64,000 nucleotides of DNA, from the NCBI GenBank assembly GCA_903826205.1, contig CAIKDP010000209.1, forward strand, positions 1-64,000. The letters are read 5' to 3'. This document shows, one piece after another, positions 9,146-17,426 of the stretch. This DNA comes from Akkermansiaceae bacterium (GTDB lineage: Bacteria; Verrucomicrobiota; Verrucomicrobiia; Verrucomicrobiales; Akkermansiaceae). Numbering within the stretch: the stretch's first letter is position 1; every line of letters begins with the position of its first letter. The position numbers and the translations under genes are program-made. Below the pieces are notes generated by a model. That model did not search any database, had not been told where the DNA came from, and worked only from the letters and a program-made list of their open reading frames with translations.

Positions 9146-11788
9146 TCATTTGACGTCAACACCGAAGGCAACCAGCTTCCAAGCCGAGCCTTCACAGATG
9201 AATTTTTGCTCAAAGTGAACTTGATTGGGTTTGGTAGGGTAATGTCCCCTGAGAACAAGGGTTCCTCTTTTGCCACGTATTGGCTCGCCTTCAAAGGTGG
9301 GTTCGCGCTGCTCCAACACCGTTAGGTCGATCTCTTTCTCGATAAACGGGGCGAATGCTTGCTTCAACTCCTCGCTGGTAACTTGATTTTGCCAGTACTG
9401 CGAGATTTCCCGGTGAAAATGTCCCATGTCTTTGCGGTTCACGCTGGTGGCGAAATTCTGCATGGATTGCTTGATGAGGGATGCTTGAGCGGTCTTTCCG
9501 GGCAAGGCACCAGGCGACTCGGAGACCGATTTCCCGTTAGCGAGAGCAATGGCTCGTTGATGCGTGATGATGACGGCAATGGCAGGCACGAGAGCGACGA
9601 GGACGGCAGTGATGACGAGCATTTTACGCTTAGAGCGGAACGCGCGCCCCATAGACACTTGAGGGATGGCGGGCGTGGCTGGCTTGTTGCGAGGAGGCAC
9701 CATTGTTGGTTGGTGTGACTTGTCCGCAGTGGTGTGGCGCGTGGAATTCTCGCGTCTAGGGCGGACATTTTCGCCGGCAGCGCTTTTGGCATCGGCAGCT
9801 TGCCGGGCTTGCGCATTGGTTTGCAGGTGTGCCTGTTCGGCCGCCACGCATTTCACGATTTTCTCTTCGGTTGTGGGATTTGTCGTGGCCGTGTGGTGCT
9901 TGATTTCGGCAACTTGTTCGCGGCGCGCCGCCGGGACGGTCTGTGATGCTTGCTTGGAGGGGGTGGATGGTTGGCTGACGTTGCTCCCGGCGAGGATCGA
10001 AATGGCCGATGGAGTAGGGGATGCCTTGCCGCTTTCGAGATCGGTGGCGGTGGGTGGTCCAACCAGGGGCGTGAGTTTGGCTAAAGGAAGCGATTCCAGA
10101 CGGGCAAGTTTTTGGACAAGGTGACAGGCAGGGGCTTGGGTATCCGTGGCACAGAGGGTGTTGGCGAGCAACGCGTTGCCGCCCTCCGAAAGTCCGCGCG
10201 CGGCCATGTAGCCGCTGGTGGTAAAGAAGGCGGAATACAAGACGTTCCTGCCGGTAAGCACGCGATAGATTAATGCGGCAAATTGGGCTAAAGGCACCAC
10301 ATCACGGTTCAATGGCGATAATGTGGAAGTGTCGGAGGACGCCCGATCAGCACTTGAGTGAAACAAAGGCAGGCTGCCTGCCGCATAAGGATCCAGGTCT
10401 GACCAAGCATGAAAGTGCTTCAGCTCGGAGCCTCCATCACGGGTCCGTAACAATATCTCGTCAGAGTTCACCTGAATGCCGAAGCTGGTCCACGCCTGGC
10501 TGGCGTCGAAACATCGCGCCAGATGGGCGAAAAATGGGAGCAGATCCGAAAAGCCGGCAGGCCCCAATTTTGTCAGAATGGTTCGGAGGCTGCAGCCCAC
10601 GGGCTTGGAAAGGACAAACACATCGTCGCCGGCGGAGATACACCAATCGCGGAATGCATAGGTTCCCATATTCAGCTTGCGACTGGCGGCGACACGCAGG
10701 CCAGAGAGTGTGTCCGGGGTCAGCGAGCAGTGTGCCACGACCGCCACCAGGGGTTGGCTGGTGAGGAGATGGGTGCACTGGTAAAGCTTGGCCTGCTTGA
10801 AAGCGCCAAGGAGGACGCCTAACGAATAGCAATTCTCCAATGCGGGAGGAGTGGGCAATGGCAATGGAGCTATACGACTTTCGTCTGGTCCGGAGATGTT
10901 CGGAGTAGCGCTTGATCCAAGCCGCTCCATCACCTCACCGGCGGTGGCGATGCGTTTACTGGCGTCTTTTTCAAGCAGCCCATCAAGCAGGTCTCGGGCC
11001 TCGGGATCGAGATCCGCAGGCAAGGAGGAGGCATAGGAAGCGGGTCCCAGACGATCGGCGACCATTGCGCCTGCCTTCATCCCGCTAAATGGGTTTTTAC
11101 CGAGCAGCAGCCACCAGAGCGAAATGCCGAGGGAAAACAGATCACTGCTCGGGTAGAGCGGCATTTCGCGAAGTTGCTCGGGACTGGCTGTGGCCAAATT
11201 GCCGCGGAATTTTCTCCGATTATCGTTGCGGAAGGTGATCGACGACTCGCTTTCGCAGGCAAAATCCTTGGCGAGGCCGAAATCGATGAGCTTGATTTGG
11301 CGCAAATCGCCTTCGCCGTGAAGCATGATGTTGCTTGGCTTGATATCGCGGTGAAGGAGGCCGCTGGCATGCGCGTAGGCCAACGCGGAGGCAAGTTGCA
11401 GGGAGATTTGGCGGACCTCGGGCCATGGCAGCGGCCCGTGGTGCCTGCACCAATGCTTGAGGGTGCCGCCATCGCAATACTCCATTGCATAGTAGAAAAC
11501 TCCGTTATCCAACCCGCAGTCATGGACCACCGCGATGCCCGGATGATGGAGGTTGCCGGCAGCGCGGGCCTCTTTCAAGAAGCGCTCGGTTTCCTCCTGA
11601 TCCTGCTTATTGCTATGATTGAGCAGGTCCTTGCGGATGAGTTTGAGCACATTGATGCGTCCCAACAGCATATGGCGGGCCTTGTAGGTGACCCCAAAAC
11701 AGCCCTGGCCGAGAATGCACGGAGAGCGGTCGGGGTTTTGCAAAACCTCGTATGAGCCGTATCTCAGTTTTTCCGGTGAAGTCATCAT
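9146..11788 (-). CDS. Transmembrane Ser/Thr protein kinase with a second, degenerate kinase-like domain
   Basis: The 880-aa protein opens with a canonical Hanks-type kinase domain (about 11-290): Gly-rich LGQGCFGVTY, candidate ATP Lys in VLKLIRK, HRDIKPSN at 147-154, DFG at 169-171 and SPEQL at 202-206. Residues about 318-555 look like a second kinase fold (YSLGVLLGAF start, VFVLSKPVG hinge-like stretch, VVPLAQFAALIYRVLTGR helix) without HRD or DFG, i.e. a probable pseudokinase. A Ser/Thr/Ala-rich linker, a membrane segment (about 722-742) and an extracytoplasmic NTF2/SnoaL-like domain (780-880) follow. It would sense the periplasm and phosphorylate cytoplasmic targets. The gene lies just upstream of the acylation operon on the same strand and may control it, which is inference. 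MTSP, one codon later, is an equally good start. Confidence 0.9.
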   Translation of the reverse strand: MMTSPEKLRYGSYEVLQNPDRSPCILGQGCFGVTYKARHMLLGRINVLKLIRKDLLNHSNKQDQEETERFLKEARAAGNLHHPGIAVVHDCGLDNGVFYYAMEYCDGGTLKHWCRHHGPLPWPEVRQISLQLASALAYAHASGLLHRDIKPSNIMLHGEGDLRQIKLIDFGLAKDFACESESSITFRNDNRRKFRGNLATASPEQLREMPLYPSSDLFSLGISLWWLLLGKNPFSGMKAGAMVADRLGPASYASSLPADLDPEARDLLDGLLEKDASKRIATAGEVMERLGSSATPNISGPDESRIAPLPLPTPPALENCYSLGVLLGAFKQAKLYQCTHLLTSQPLVAVVAHCSLTPDTLSGLRVAASRKLNMGTYAFRDWCISAGDDVFVLSKPVGCSLRTILTKLGPAGFSDLLPFFAHLARCFDASQAWTSFGIQVNSDEILLRTRDGGSELKHFHAWSDLDPYAAGSLPLFHSSADRASSDTSTLSPLNRDVVPLAQFAALIYRVLTGRNVLYSAFFTTSGYMAARGLSEGGNALLANTLCATDTQAPACHLVQKLARLESLPLAKLTPLVGPPTATDLESGKASPTPSAISILAGSNVSQPSTPSKQASQTVPAARREQVAEIKHHTATTNPTTEEKIVKCVAAEQAHLQTNAQARQAADAKSAAGENVRPRRENSTRHTTADKSHQPTMVPPRNKPATPAIPQVSMGRAFRSKRKMLVITAVLVALVPAIAVIITHQRAIALANGKSVSESPGALPGKTAQASLIKQSMQNFATSVNRKDMGHFHREISQYWQNQVTSEELKQAFAPFIEKEIDLTVLEQREPTFEGEPIRGKRGTLVLRGHYPTKPNQVHFEQKFICEGSAWKLVAFGVDVK

Positions 11789-11866
11789 CTGTCTCTACTG
11801 CGCGGCTTTCGGGGCGACGGGGGGGGGAGGATCGCATCAAGCACCGCCACGCCCACCGTTAGTTTG

Positions 11867-12010
11867 CTACCACGTCGGTGGCAGTGGCGGTCGAGGGGCC
11901 GCCTCACCCTTGATCACGGATCCGTCGTTGAGTTTCAGGCTCGTTGGCTCCGCTTGGACAAGGCCACTCGCGATGAAAAACAAGAAAAGGAAACGGACGA
12001 GCTCGTTCAT
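11867..12010 (-). CDS. Small secreted peptide (47 aa), possibly a truncated gene
   Basis: Too short for the ORF track. From ATG 12010 it encodes a signal peptide (MNELVRFLFLFFIASGLVQA) and a short mature part, SLKLNDGSVIKGEAAPRP, ending at TAG. The LxLxDGSxIKGE start resembles small secreted proteins that normally continue for 60 or more residues. It may therefore be a gene cut short by a frameshift or stop; a run of eight or nine G lies just beyond the stop at about 11820. It sits upstream of the kinase on the same strand. Function unknown. Confidence 0.4.
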   Translation of the reverse strand: MNELVRFLFLFFIASGLVQAEPTSLKLNDGSVIKGEAAPRPPLPPTW

Positions 12011-12163
12011 AACGCTGGCTCTATCAGACACAGCCCGATCAAGTCAAGGAAAAATCCACAGAGAAATGTGCCATGGGCACGTGAGGGAAGCAGGTGTTCG
12101 AGGACGGCTGTTCTAAAGGCATTGAGTGCTTGAATTCCCTGTCCGCCGTGTCCAGCATCCGCC

Positions 12164-12766
12164 ATGCTGCTGCTTCGCAATCTTTTCCTGGTGCTCGTGT
12201 GCCTTGTTCTGCCGTGCCGTGGCAACCCCGTGGCCAACAAAGATCCGGCCGTCTTGCTCCAGTCGTTGATCGATCCGGCCAAGCTGGCGACCCTGGGTGT
12301 GCGCGGAGCCAATTCGCGGGTGCAAAAAGCCACGGTGATTCTCTGGCAGGCGAAGAGCGAGGGTAAGGACCCGGCAAAAGTGGCGGACAAGGCCGTCGCG
12401 CTCATCGGTTGGGCGGGGCAGGCGAGAGGCCTGCTCACGGCCGCCGCCATGCTGCGCAACGTCACGATCATCGAGCGGCTTGGCTGCACGACGCCCGAGG
12501 ATTGTGAGAAAATGAGCCGCGGACGCGCCCCCACCGTGCGCAAGGGGCCGTATGCCGGCGACATTGTCTCAGTGGACCACATCGTTCCACGGGCGGTCGC
12601 TCCTGAGTTGGACAACGTGATAGCTAATCTGGAACTCATGCCACTCAAGCTGAACGAAGGAAAGAAAGATAGCATCGGTGAGCGGCAAATATCGATGGCC
12701 AAGGCATTCCAAGCCGCCGGGTTGTTGTCAGATGCAGGTTTGAAGCGTGTGATAGGAGAAAGGTAG
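12164..12766 (+). CDS. Secreted HNH-like nuclease
   Basis: This 200-aa protein has an N-terminal signal peptide (LLLRNLFLVLVCLVLPCRG). Its C-terminal half has the HNH pattern VDHIVPRA, then NLELMPLKLNEGKKD; the His of DHIVP and the downstream Asn residues fit the beta-beta-alpha metal fold. The middle (about residues 45-125) is helical and unassigned. HNH endonucleases cut DNA or RNA with a divalent metal. Export suggests a nutritional or antagonistic role outside the cytoplasm rather than restriction. The next gene on the strand also encodes an exported nuclease (gap about 100 nt). No strong ribosome binding site was seen. Confidence 0.72.
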   Translation: MLLLRNLFLVLVCLVLPCRGNPVANKDPAVLLQSLIDPAKLATLGVRGANSRVQKATVILWQAKSEGKDPAKVADKAVALIGWAGQARGLLTAAAMLRNVTIIERLGCTTPEDCEKMSRGRAPTVRKGPYAGDIVSVDHIVPRAVAPELDNVIANLELMPLKLNEGKKDSIGERQISMAKAFQAAGLLSDAGLKRVIGER

Positions 12767-12866
12767 GCGGGGGATCGCCGAATGACAAGGCTAACGAGCT
12801 AACGCGAAATTCCGCCTTGCTTGTCGCGCTGTGATGCATTGGACTCATCCATTCTCAAGCACGCCC

Positions 12867-13763
12867 ATGATTCCTAATGGATTATCTCGCATCCTGCCGC
12901 TCCTTGCGGCCATTCCGATGATTGTTGGCTCGGTACTAGCAGGGGAATTGACACTTTTGAAGACCTGCAAGCTGATGCCGACGGAGTGGGCGGATGGAGA
13001 CAGTTTCCTGATCCAGACGGCGGACGGCGCCAGCCACACCATCCGCCTTTACGGCGCCGACTGCATCGAATGGCACGTGACCGATGAAACTGATGCGCGG
13101 CGGCTTCGGGCGCAGCGGCGATATTTCGGAATTTCAGAGTTTGGAGGGTCACCCCAAGCATCGATTGATGCCGCCAAGGGACTGGGTAAGGCAGCAGCAG
13201 AGGAGGTTGTTGCGGTGCTCGCCAAGCCCTTCACGGTGCATACCGCGTTTACCGATGCCCGCGGCGACGGGAAACACAAGCGGATCTACGGGTTTGTGAC
13301 CACTGCCGATGGCGAAGACCTTGCCGAACGACTGGTTCGGTTGGGTCTGGCGCGGGCCTTCGGGGTCTATCGGGAAACCCCAACAAAAATGTCAGCTGGT
13401 GATTACCGAGCTTTCCTCCAAGACGTCGAACTTCAGGCTGCCAAACGAGGGATGGGTGTCTGGGCGAAAACCAATTGGGATCGACTGCCCAGTGAGCGGC
13501 AGGCGGAGCGGGAGGAAGATGCCGACTTGAATCTGGCGACAGCCCGCCCCAAACGTGCTTCTGGAACCAGGATCAATCCCAACACCGCCTCTCGTGACGA
13601 GCTTATGAAGCTGCCAGGGGTCGGCGAGGCGACTGTCAATCGGATCATTGAAGCTCGACCATTCAAGAAGTCTCAGGACCTGCTGAACGTCGAGGGAATA
13701 GGTCCCAAGACCCTCCTACGACTCACTCCATTCCTGCAAATTCCACAGGGAGATGGCCCATGA
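12867..13763 (+). CDS. Secreted thermonuclease-like protein with C-terminal helix-hairpin-helix
   Basis: The track ORF starts at 12831. ATG 12867 (MIPNGLSRILPLLAAIPMIVGSVLAGE) puts a signal peptide at the N-terminus and is preferred. The SNase fold is recognised by WADGDSFLIQT, HTIRLYGADCIEW, KRIYGFVTTADGEDLAERLV and MGVWAK. A linker leads to a ComEA-like HhH module (INPNTASRDELMKLPGVGEA, LLNVEGIGPKTLLRL) that binds DNA non-specifically. Thermonucleases cut nucleic acid to 3'-phosphate ends; the HhH tail would hold the substrate. Its stop overlaps the start of a 40-aa membrane peptide gene (ATGA). With the HNH gene upstream this makes a pair of exported nucleases. Confidence 0.88.
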   Translation: MIPNGLSRILPLLAAIPMIVGSVLAGELTLLKTCKLMPTEWADGDSFLIQTADGASHTIRLYGADCIEWHVTDETDARRLRAQRRYFGISEFGGSPQASIDAAKGLGKAAAEEVVAVLAKPFTVHTAFTDARGDGKHKRIYGFVTTADGEDLAERLVRLGLARAFGVYRETPTKMSAGDYRAFLQDVELQAAKRGMGVWAKTNWDRLPSERQAEREEDADLNLATARPKRASGTRINPNTASRDELMKLPGVGEATVNRIIEARPFKKSQDLLNVEGIGPKTLLRLTPFLQIPQGDGP

Positions 13764-13882
13764 GCGAATCCGCCCACAAAATCACTCCGAAGTTCTGGCT
13801 GGCGGAAGCTGTGATCGTGATTCTGGCAGTTGTCGCGCTTTACCAACCCGATTTTAAGGGCAGCGTCTTGGAGCTGAGGTGA
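13760..13882 (+). CDS. Small membrane peptide (40 aa), coupled to the thermonuclease
   Basis: Too short for the ORF track. The ATG overlaps the nuclease stop (ATGA), typical of translational coupling. The product has one hydrophobic segment (AEAVIVILAVVALY) with a charged N-terminus and ends at TGA 13880-13882. The last 29 bases overlap the 3' end of the convergent coiled-coil gene. It could be an accessory or immunity-like peptide for the nuclease; no homologue is recognised. Confidence 0.5.
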   Translation: MSESAHKITPKFWLAEAVIVILAVVALYQPDFKGSVLELR

Positions 13883-14843
13883 ACTCTCCCGCTGCGCCAG
13901 CAGCTATGGCAAGTTCTCGACTTGGATATCGGGAGGTGGTGGAACCATCTTGAGCTATGGCGAACCAGTACTGGCTTTCCTTCTTTGTATCAAGCCCATA
14001 TCCGATCCTTCCCCATGTTTGAAGACGCTCAGTTGGTTGCGCGGATTTTCTTTCTACTGGATTAAGGTCTGGAGACGAGTGCCCGATTCCTACCGCTGCC
14101 TGTGGTATCGCCTTTGACACCACCTTTGGCACCGCCTGTGGGGTTTCAGGATTCACTGTCTTCACTGTTATCGGTTTGGCTTTCGACTTGTCGATTTCCA
14201 CCCTCAGTTTGTCGATTTCCGCTTTCAGTCGGTCCTGCTCGGATTGTGCATTCTTTTCAAGCTCATCAACTTTCGATTGATTGGCCGCTAATTCCCGTCC
14301 ATGAGCGGCATTTTGTTCTTCCTGTTTTCCTTGAATTCCCTTAATTTCTTCTTCTTTCAGTTTGATATCGGCATTCAGCTTTTTAAGTTCCCCCGCCTGC
14401 CTCGCCTGCTCGGACCGCGATGCGGTTTCTAAAGCCTGTAGTTTTCCCTTCGATTCTGTTTGCAAGTCACTCACTTCCTTAGCGTTAGCCTTTTCCATGG
14501 CCTCCACTTTGGCGCGAATCAATTCGACAATTGGCCCGTTCCCGGACTGCAAATCGGATTCTGATGGAATCGGGTATCGGCTGTAAAAGGCATATGCTGC
14601 TCCACCCATGGATACTGCGGCTAAGGCAGCCAAACCATATACCAAAGGGCCAGTCCGGGGCTTCCCAGCACTTATGTCCTTTGGCGGAATCACCCTCTCC
14701 GGGGGAGAAACCGCCCCTCCTCCCTGAGTTCTTTGCGGGGGCCTAACGGGCACAGAGCCGGTGGGCAGTTCTCCATCGTTTCCGGATTCTGAGACTACAC
14801 TTGTCTTCAAAGGCATTTGAGCGTCAATATTTTCTTCAGACAT
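13854..14843 (-). CDS. Single-pass membrane protein with long coiled coil
   Basis: The 329-aa product has a Pro-rich cytoplasmic N-terminus (1-65), one membrane segment (TGPLVYGLAALAAVSMGGAAYAF, about 64-86), a Lys/Glu/Gln coiled coil (about 105-215, with IKGIQGKQEEQNAAHGREL-type heptads) and a C-terminal globular end with Trp and Tyr residues (LQTWGRIGYG, SQYWFAIAQDG). No named family is recognised. It is last in the leftward tubulin/GTPase gene row, 74 bp after the permease, so it may be a structural or tethering part of that system or an adjacent unit with its own promoter. Confidence 0.75.
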   Translation of the reverse strand: MSEENIDAQMPLKTSVVSESGNDGELPTGSVPVRPPQRTQGGGAVSPPERVIPPKDISAGKPRTGPLVYGLAALAAVSMGGAAYAFYSRYPIPSESDLQSGNGPIVELIRAKVEAMEKANAKEVSDLQTESKGKLQALETASRSEQARQAGELKKLNADIKLKEEEIKGIQGKQEEQNAAHGRELAANQSKVDELEKNAQSEQDRLKAEIDKLRVEIDKSKAKPITVKTVNPETPQAVPKVVSKAIPQAAVGIGHSSPDLNPVERKSAQPTERLQTWGRIGYGLDTKKESQYWFAIAQDGSTTSRYPSRELAIAAGAAGEFTSAPRRCP

Positions 14844-14850
14844 GCTTTGA

Positions 14851-14878
14851 TTTAGAAATCCTTGACGTCAGCGTCAAG
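14851..14878 (-). promoter_or_regulatory. Inverted repeat and possible promoter before the coiled-coil gene
   Basis: CTTGACG-TCAG-CGTCAAG is a perfect 7-bp inverted repeat. Read on the minus strand it also gives TTGACG, a 17-bp spacer and TAAATC, ending a few bases before the ATG at 14843, which would imply a near-leaderless transcript. The spacing is good, but the proximity to the start makes the call weak. Confidence 0.3.
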
Positions 14879-14917
14879 AAAAATACCAGTTAATTGGCAG
14901 GAAGATACGAGGAGCGA

Positions 14918-16717
14918 CTACTCGCACCTAGCGACAACGGCCGGATCCTTAATACGTAGTTTCATGGACGAGATCACGGCTGCAAACAGCGCGCAGGCCG
15001 ATGCCGAAAGAAGGGCAATGAGCCACTGGCTAAAGCCCAATTTGCACACAACCTCGCCATTTGCCAGGCCATTCCCCAGTGCGCTCTCAAGCAATTCCGA
15101 GCCACAGAGATAAAGTACAAAGGACACCAAAGCCCCACAAATGACGAGCAATAGCCCCTGAATAATTGTAGCAGCCAATACGTAAATTGTTGGAATTCCA
15201 AGAATTTGAAGCACGGCGAACTGCCTTTTCGAGCGCTCAATGCTAAGATAGAGACTTGTGAACAAGGCGCCGAATCCGCCAATTAGGCCGGCGAAGGCAA
15301 TGAAAAGAAATAGTTTCCCGAGTGACCGGTCAAGGGATAGGACTTGTGCAATACGATCTTCTTGGGTTGATAGTTCAACTCCATCCTGGGCACAGCGGAT
15401 ACGAAGTGGTTTGACATCTTCGAGGTTCTTGGCGTAAAGGCGTAGCCCGAGGTATTCCGTTCGCAGTGGCCTGAGGTCGTTTCTAGAGCCAAGAAACTCC
15501 ACTGGCCTTCTCCGGGCAATACCTAGAACGCCAGACTCCAGGGGGCCCAACACAATTGTGCCTGAATCATTGGGCGCATCAGGAAGCATCAGCTCCAAAC
15601 GAGAATCAAGTCCATCGTGACCGTCCACTCGAAACCTATAATTGCCAGCGTCAGGGTTTGGTTTGCCTGCGCTTGAAAAAAGTTCCGAAACTTCATCCGG
15701 CCTTAACCAAGTTTCGTCAGACGATTTGAGCCAAACATTCTTTATCTCCCGTCCTTGACCTTGTTCCAACGATGCCTTCACCTGATCGACGTGTAGGTTC
15801 ACTAACAGTTCCTTAAAGGGCAATTCTCGAAGGAACAGGTTCACCGCATCTTTTCCAAACCCATCTATCTCAGGCTTAAATTCCAGAAACCCAATTGAAT
15901 CAGCCCCGACTTGATTGGCTGGTTCCACGAGTTTCATGCGTTGGGTAAAATCACGAATCGATTTGCAAAACTCTTCCCACCGTGCCGGATCAATGGGTTT
16001 AATCCGCACTGAATCATATTGTTCGAGCGAAGAGGAGCCTCCCTGCTTCCAACCAAATATTCCGACTTTCCTTCCATCCTTATAATTTTCAATACGTTCG
16101 ATCACAGGGAGGGGTAGAAACACCACATTGGAATTAGAAACCGAAGCAGGGGCCACTTTCCGGATAACAGCCTTAAAGGAAGCTGTTGCAACACTTCCGT
16201 TTTCAGTGCGCGTTTGTTCGAGTATGATTTCGCTCCCTTCACCTATGGAGAGATTCTCGGCCACGCTTGAGGTGATCATGCATTGAACGGGGAGACAAGA
16301 TGCGAGATAGCCGTCTATGTTCCACTCGCCCAGAGGATCACCTTGCGCTGTGGGTAGATAAGCTACTTCGAGCTTGGTATTGCGCTTTTCTACGCCAGAG
16401 GCATTTCCATATAGGCTGATTTGCCTGACGCAGGGAACGATAAACCCTACCTGAGAATTTGAGCGCATTTTCTCAAACCACTGCACTGAAATGGTCCTTC
16501 CCTCTATCAGTGACAATTCACGGATTCTAGGGTCTTTCAGCAAACGATTTCTAAGCGCATCGACCACGCCAGTCTTGGCCCCCCACAGTAGCATTGTTGG
16601 GGTGAGAACAGAACATACAGCAAGAGCGACTCCACAGCCAAATAGCCATTCACTGCGCAATTCAGATAGCGCATAGCGAAGCGGCCAAAAAAGTTTACCT
16701 AACATTCGATTTAGCAA
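14918..16717 (-). CDS. ABC transporter permease, MacB/FtsX-like
   Basis: This 599-aa protein has one N-terminal membrane helix (WLFGCGVALAVCSVLTPTML), a large extracytoplasmic region of about 400 residues, and three C-terminal helices in the FtsX pattern (LFLFIAFAGLIGGFGALFTS; IERSKRQFAVLQILGI cytoplasmic loop; IIQGLLLVICGALVSFVLYL; WLIALLSASACALFAAVI). That is the MacB/LolC type of mechanotransmission ABC permease, which couples cytoplasmic ATP hydrolysis to movement in the periplasm rather than pumping substrate through the membrane. The cognate ATPase ends 24 bp upstream. Its place in the tubulin/GTPase operon suggests it transmits force or signal to envelope components (inference). Confidence 0.85.
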   Translation of the reverse strand: MLNRMLGKLFWPLRYALSELRSEWLFGCGVALAVCSVLTPTMLLWGAKTGVVDALRNRLLKDPRIRELSLIEGRTISVQWFEKMRSNSQVGFIVPCVRQISLYGNASGVEKRNTKLEVAYLPTAQGDPLGEWNIDGYLASCLPVQCMITSSVAENLSIGEGSEIILEQTRTENGSVATASFKAVIRKVAPASVSNSNVVFLPLPVIERIENYKDGRKVGIFGWKQGGSSSLEQYDSVRIKPIDPARWEEFCKSIRDFTQRMKLVEPANQVGADSIGFLEFKPEIDGFGKDAVNLFLRELPFKELLVNLHVDQVKASLEQGQGREIKNVWLKSSDETWLRPDEVSELFSSAGKPNPDAGNYRFRVDGHDGLDSRLELMLPDAPNDSGTIVLGPLESGVLGIARRRPVEFLGSRNDLRPLRTEYLGLRLYAKNLEDVKPLRIRCAQDGVELSTQEDRIAQVLSLDRSLGKLFLFIAFAGLIGGFGALFTSLYLSIERSKRQFAVLQILGIPTIYVLAATIIQGLLLVICGALVSFVLYLCGSELLESALGNGLANGEVVCKLGFSQWLIALLSASACALFAAVISSMKLRIKDPAVVARCE

Positions 16718-16741
16718 ATGGTCATCCTGTAAGCACCGGGG

Positions 16742-17407
16742 TCAGCAAACATTCCAAATACGATCCGCAAATTTTGAGGCGATTTCCTGATTGTGAGTCA
16801 CCATTACCACGGATGAACCTAATTCCCTTGAAGCATCCCGCAGCGCGCCGCATACATCCATTGACAATTTGTAGTCAACCGCAGCCGTTGGCTCGTCCGC
16901 CAATACAACCGACGGGCTATGAACCAACGACCGCGCGATAGCAACACGCTGCCTTTGTCCACCAGATAGGTCTCGCGGCTTTCTGTCGAGAAGCGATCCA
17001 ATATCTAGAATGTCAATCAGGGAACAGAATCTAGTCCTGTCCAGCCGCCGGTTTGAAAATCGCACTGAAAGCATAATGTTTTCTCTAACCGACATACTCT
17101 GGATCAATCCTCCAGACTGGAGAATGTATCCAAAATGACACCTGCGGATTTTCATCAATTCCGAGGTGCCAAGTCGGTGCACTTGCCGGATCGTCATGCG
17201 ATCTTCAATCTGGAGCTCAAACACCTCAGCTGAAACAGGTCGAAAAACGAGCCCCAGCATATCGAGCAGCGTACTCTTCCCACAGCCGCTTGGTCCGAGT
17301 AGACAAAGAAATTCTCCCTTTTTAAGCGTGAGATCGGAGACGTTCATTGAAAAACCATCCTCCGCGGTCCCTCTCCTAAGCAGAGCGTTTTTGATGTTGA
17401 ATACCAT
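16742..17407 (-). CDS. ABC transporter ATP-binding protein, MacB/LolD type
   Basis: At 221 aa it has the normal size of a LolD/MacB-class ATPase. Walker A is GPSGCGKSTLLDMLG, the signature is LSGGQRQRVAIARS, Walker B is VVLADEPTAAVD, and the switch His is in MVTHNQ. The start ATG 17407 lies 19 bp after the VWA gene stop, and the permease follows after 24 bp, so they form one transcription unit. The N-terminus is slightly divergent (long loop VFRPVSAEVFELQIEDR after Walker A). It powers the FtsX-like permease next door. Confidence 0.93.
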   Translation of the reverse strand: MVFNIKNALLRRGTAEDGFSMNVSDLTLKKGEFLCLLGPSGCGKSTLLDMLGLVFRPVSAEVFELQIEDRMTIRQVHRLGTSELMKIRRCHFGYILQSGGLIQSMSVRENIMLSVRFSNRRLDRTRFCSLIDILDIGSLLDRKPRDLSGGQRQRVAIARSLVHSPSVVLADEPTAAVDYKLSMDVCGALRDASRELGSSVVMVTHNQEIASKFADRIWNVC

Positions 17408-17426
17408 CGGTTAACCCAGAGGGGGC

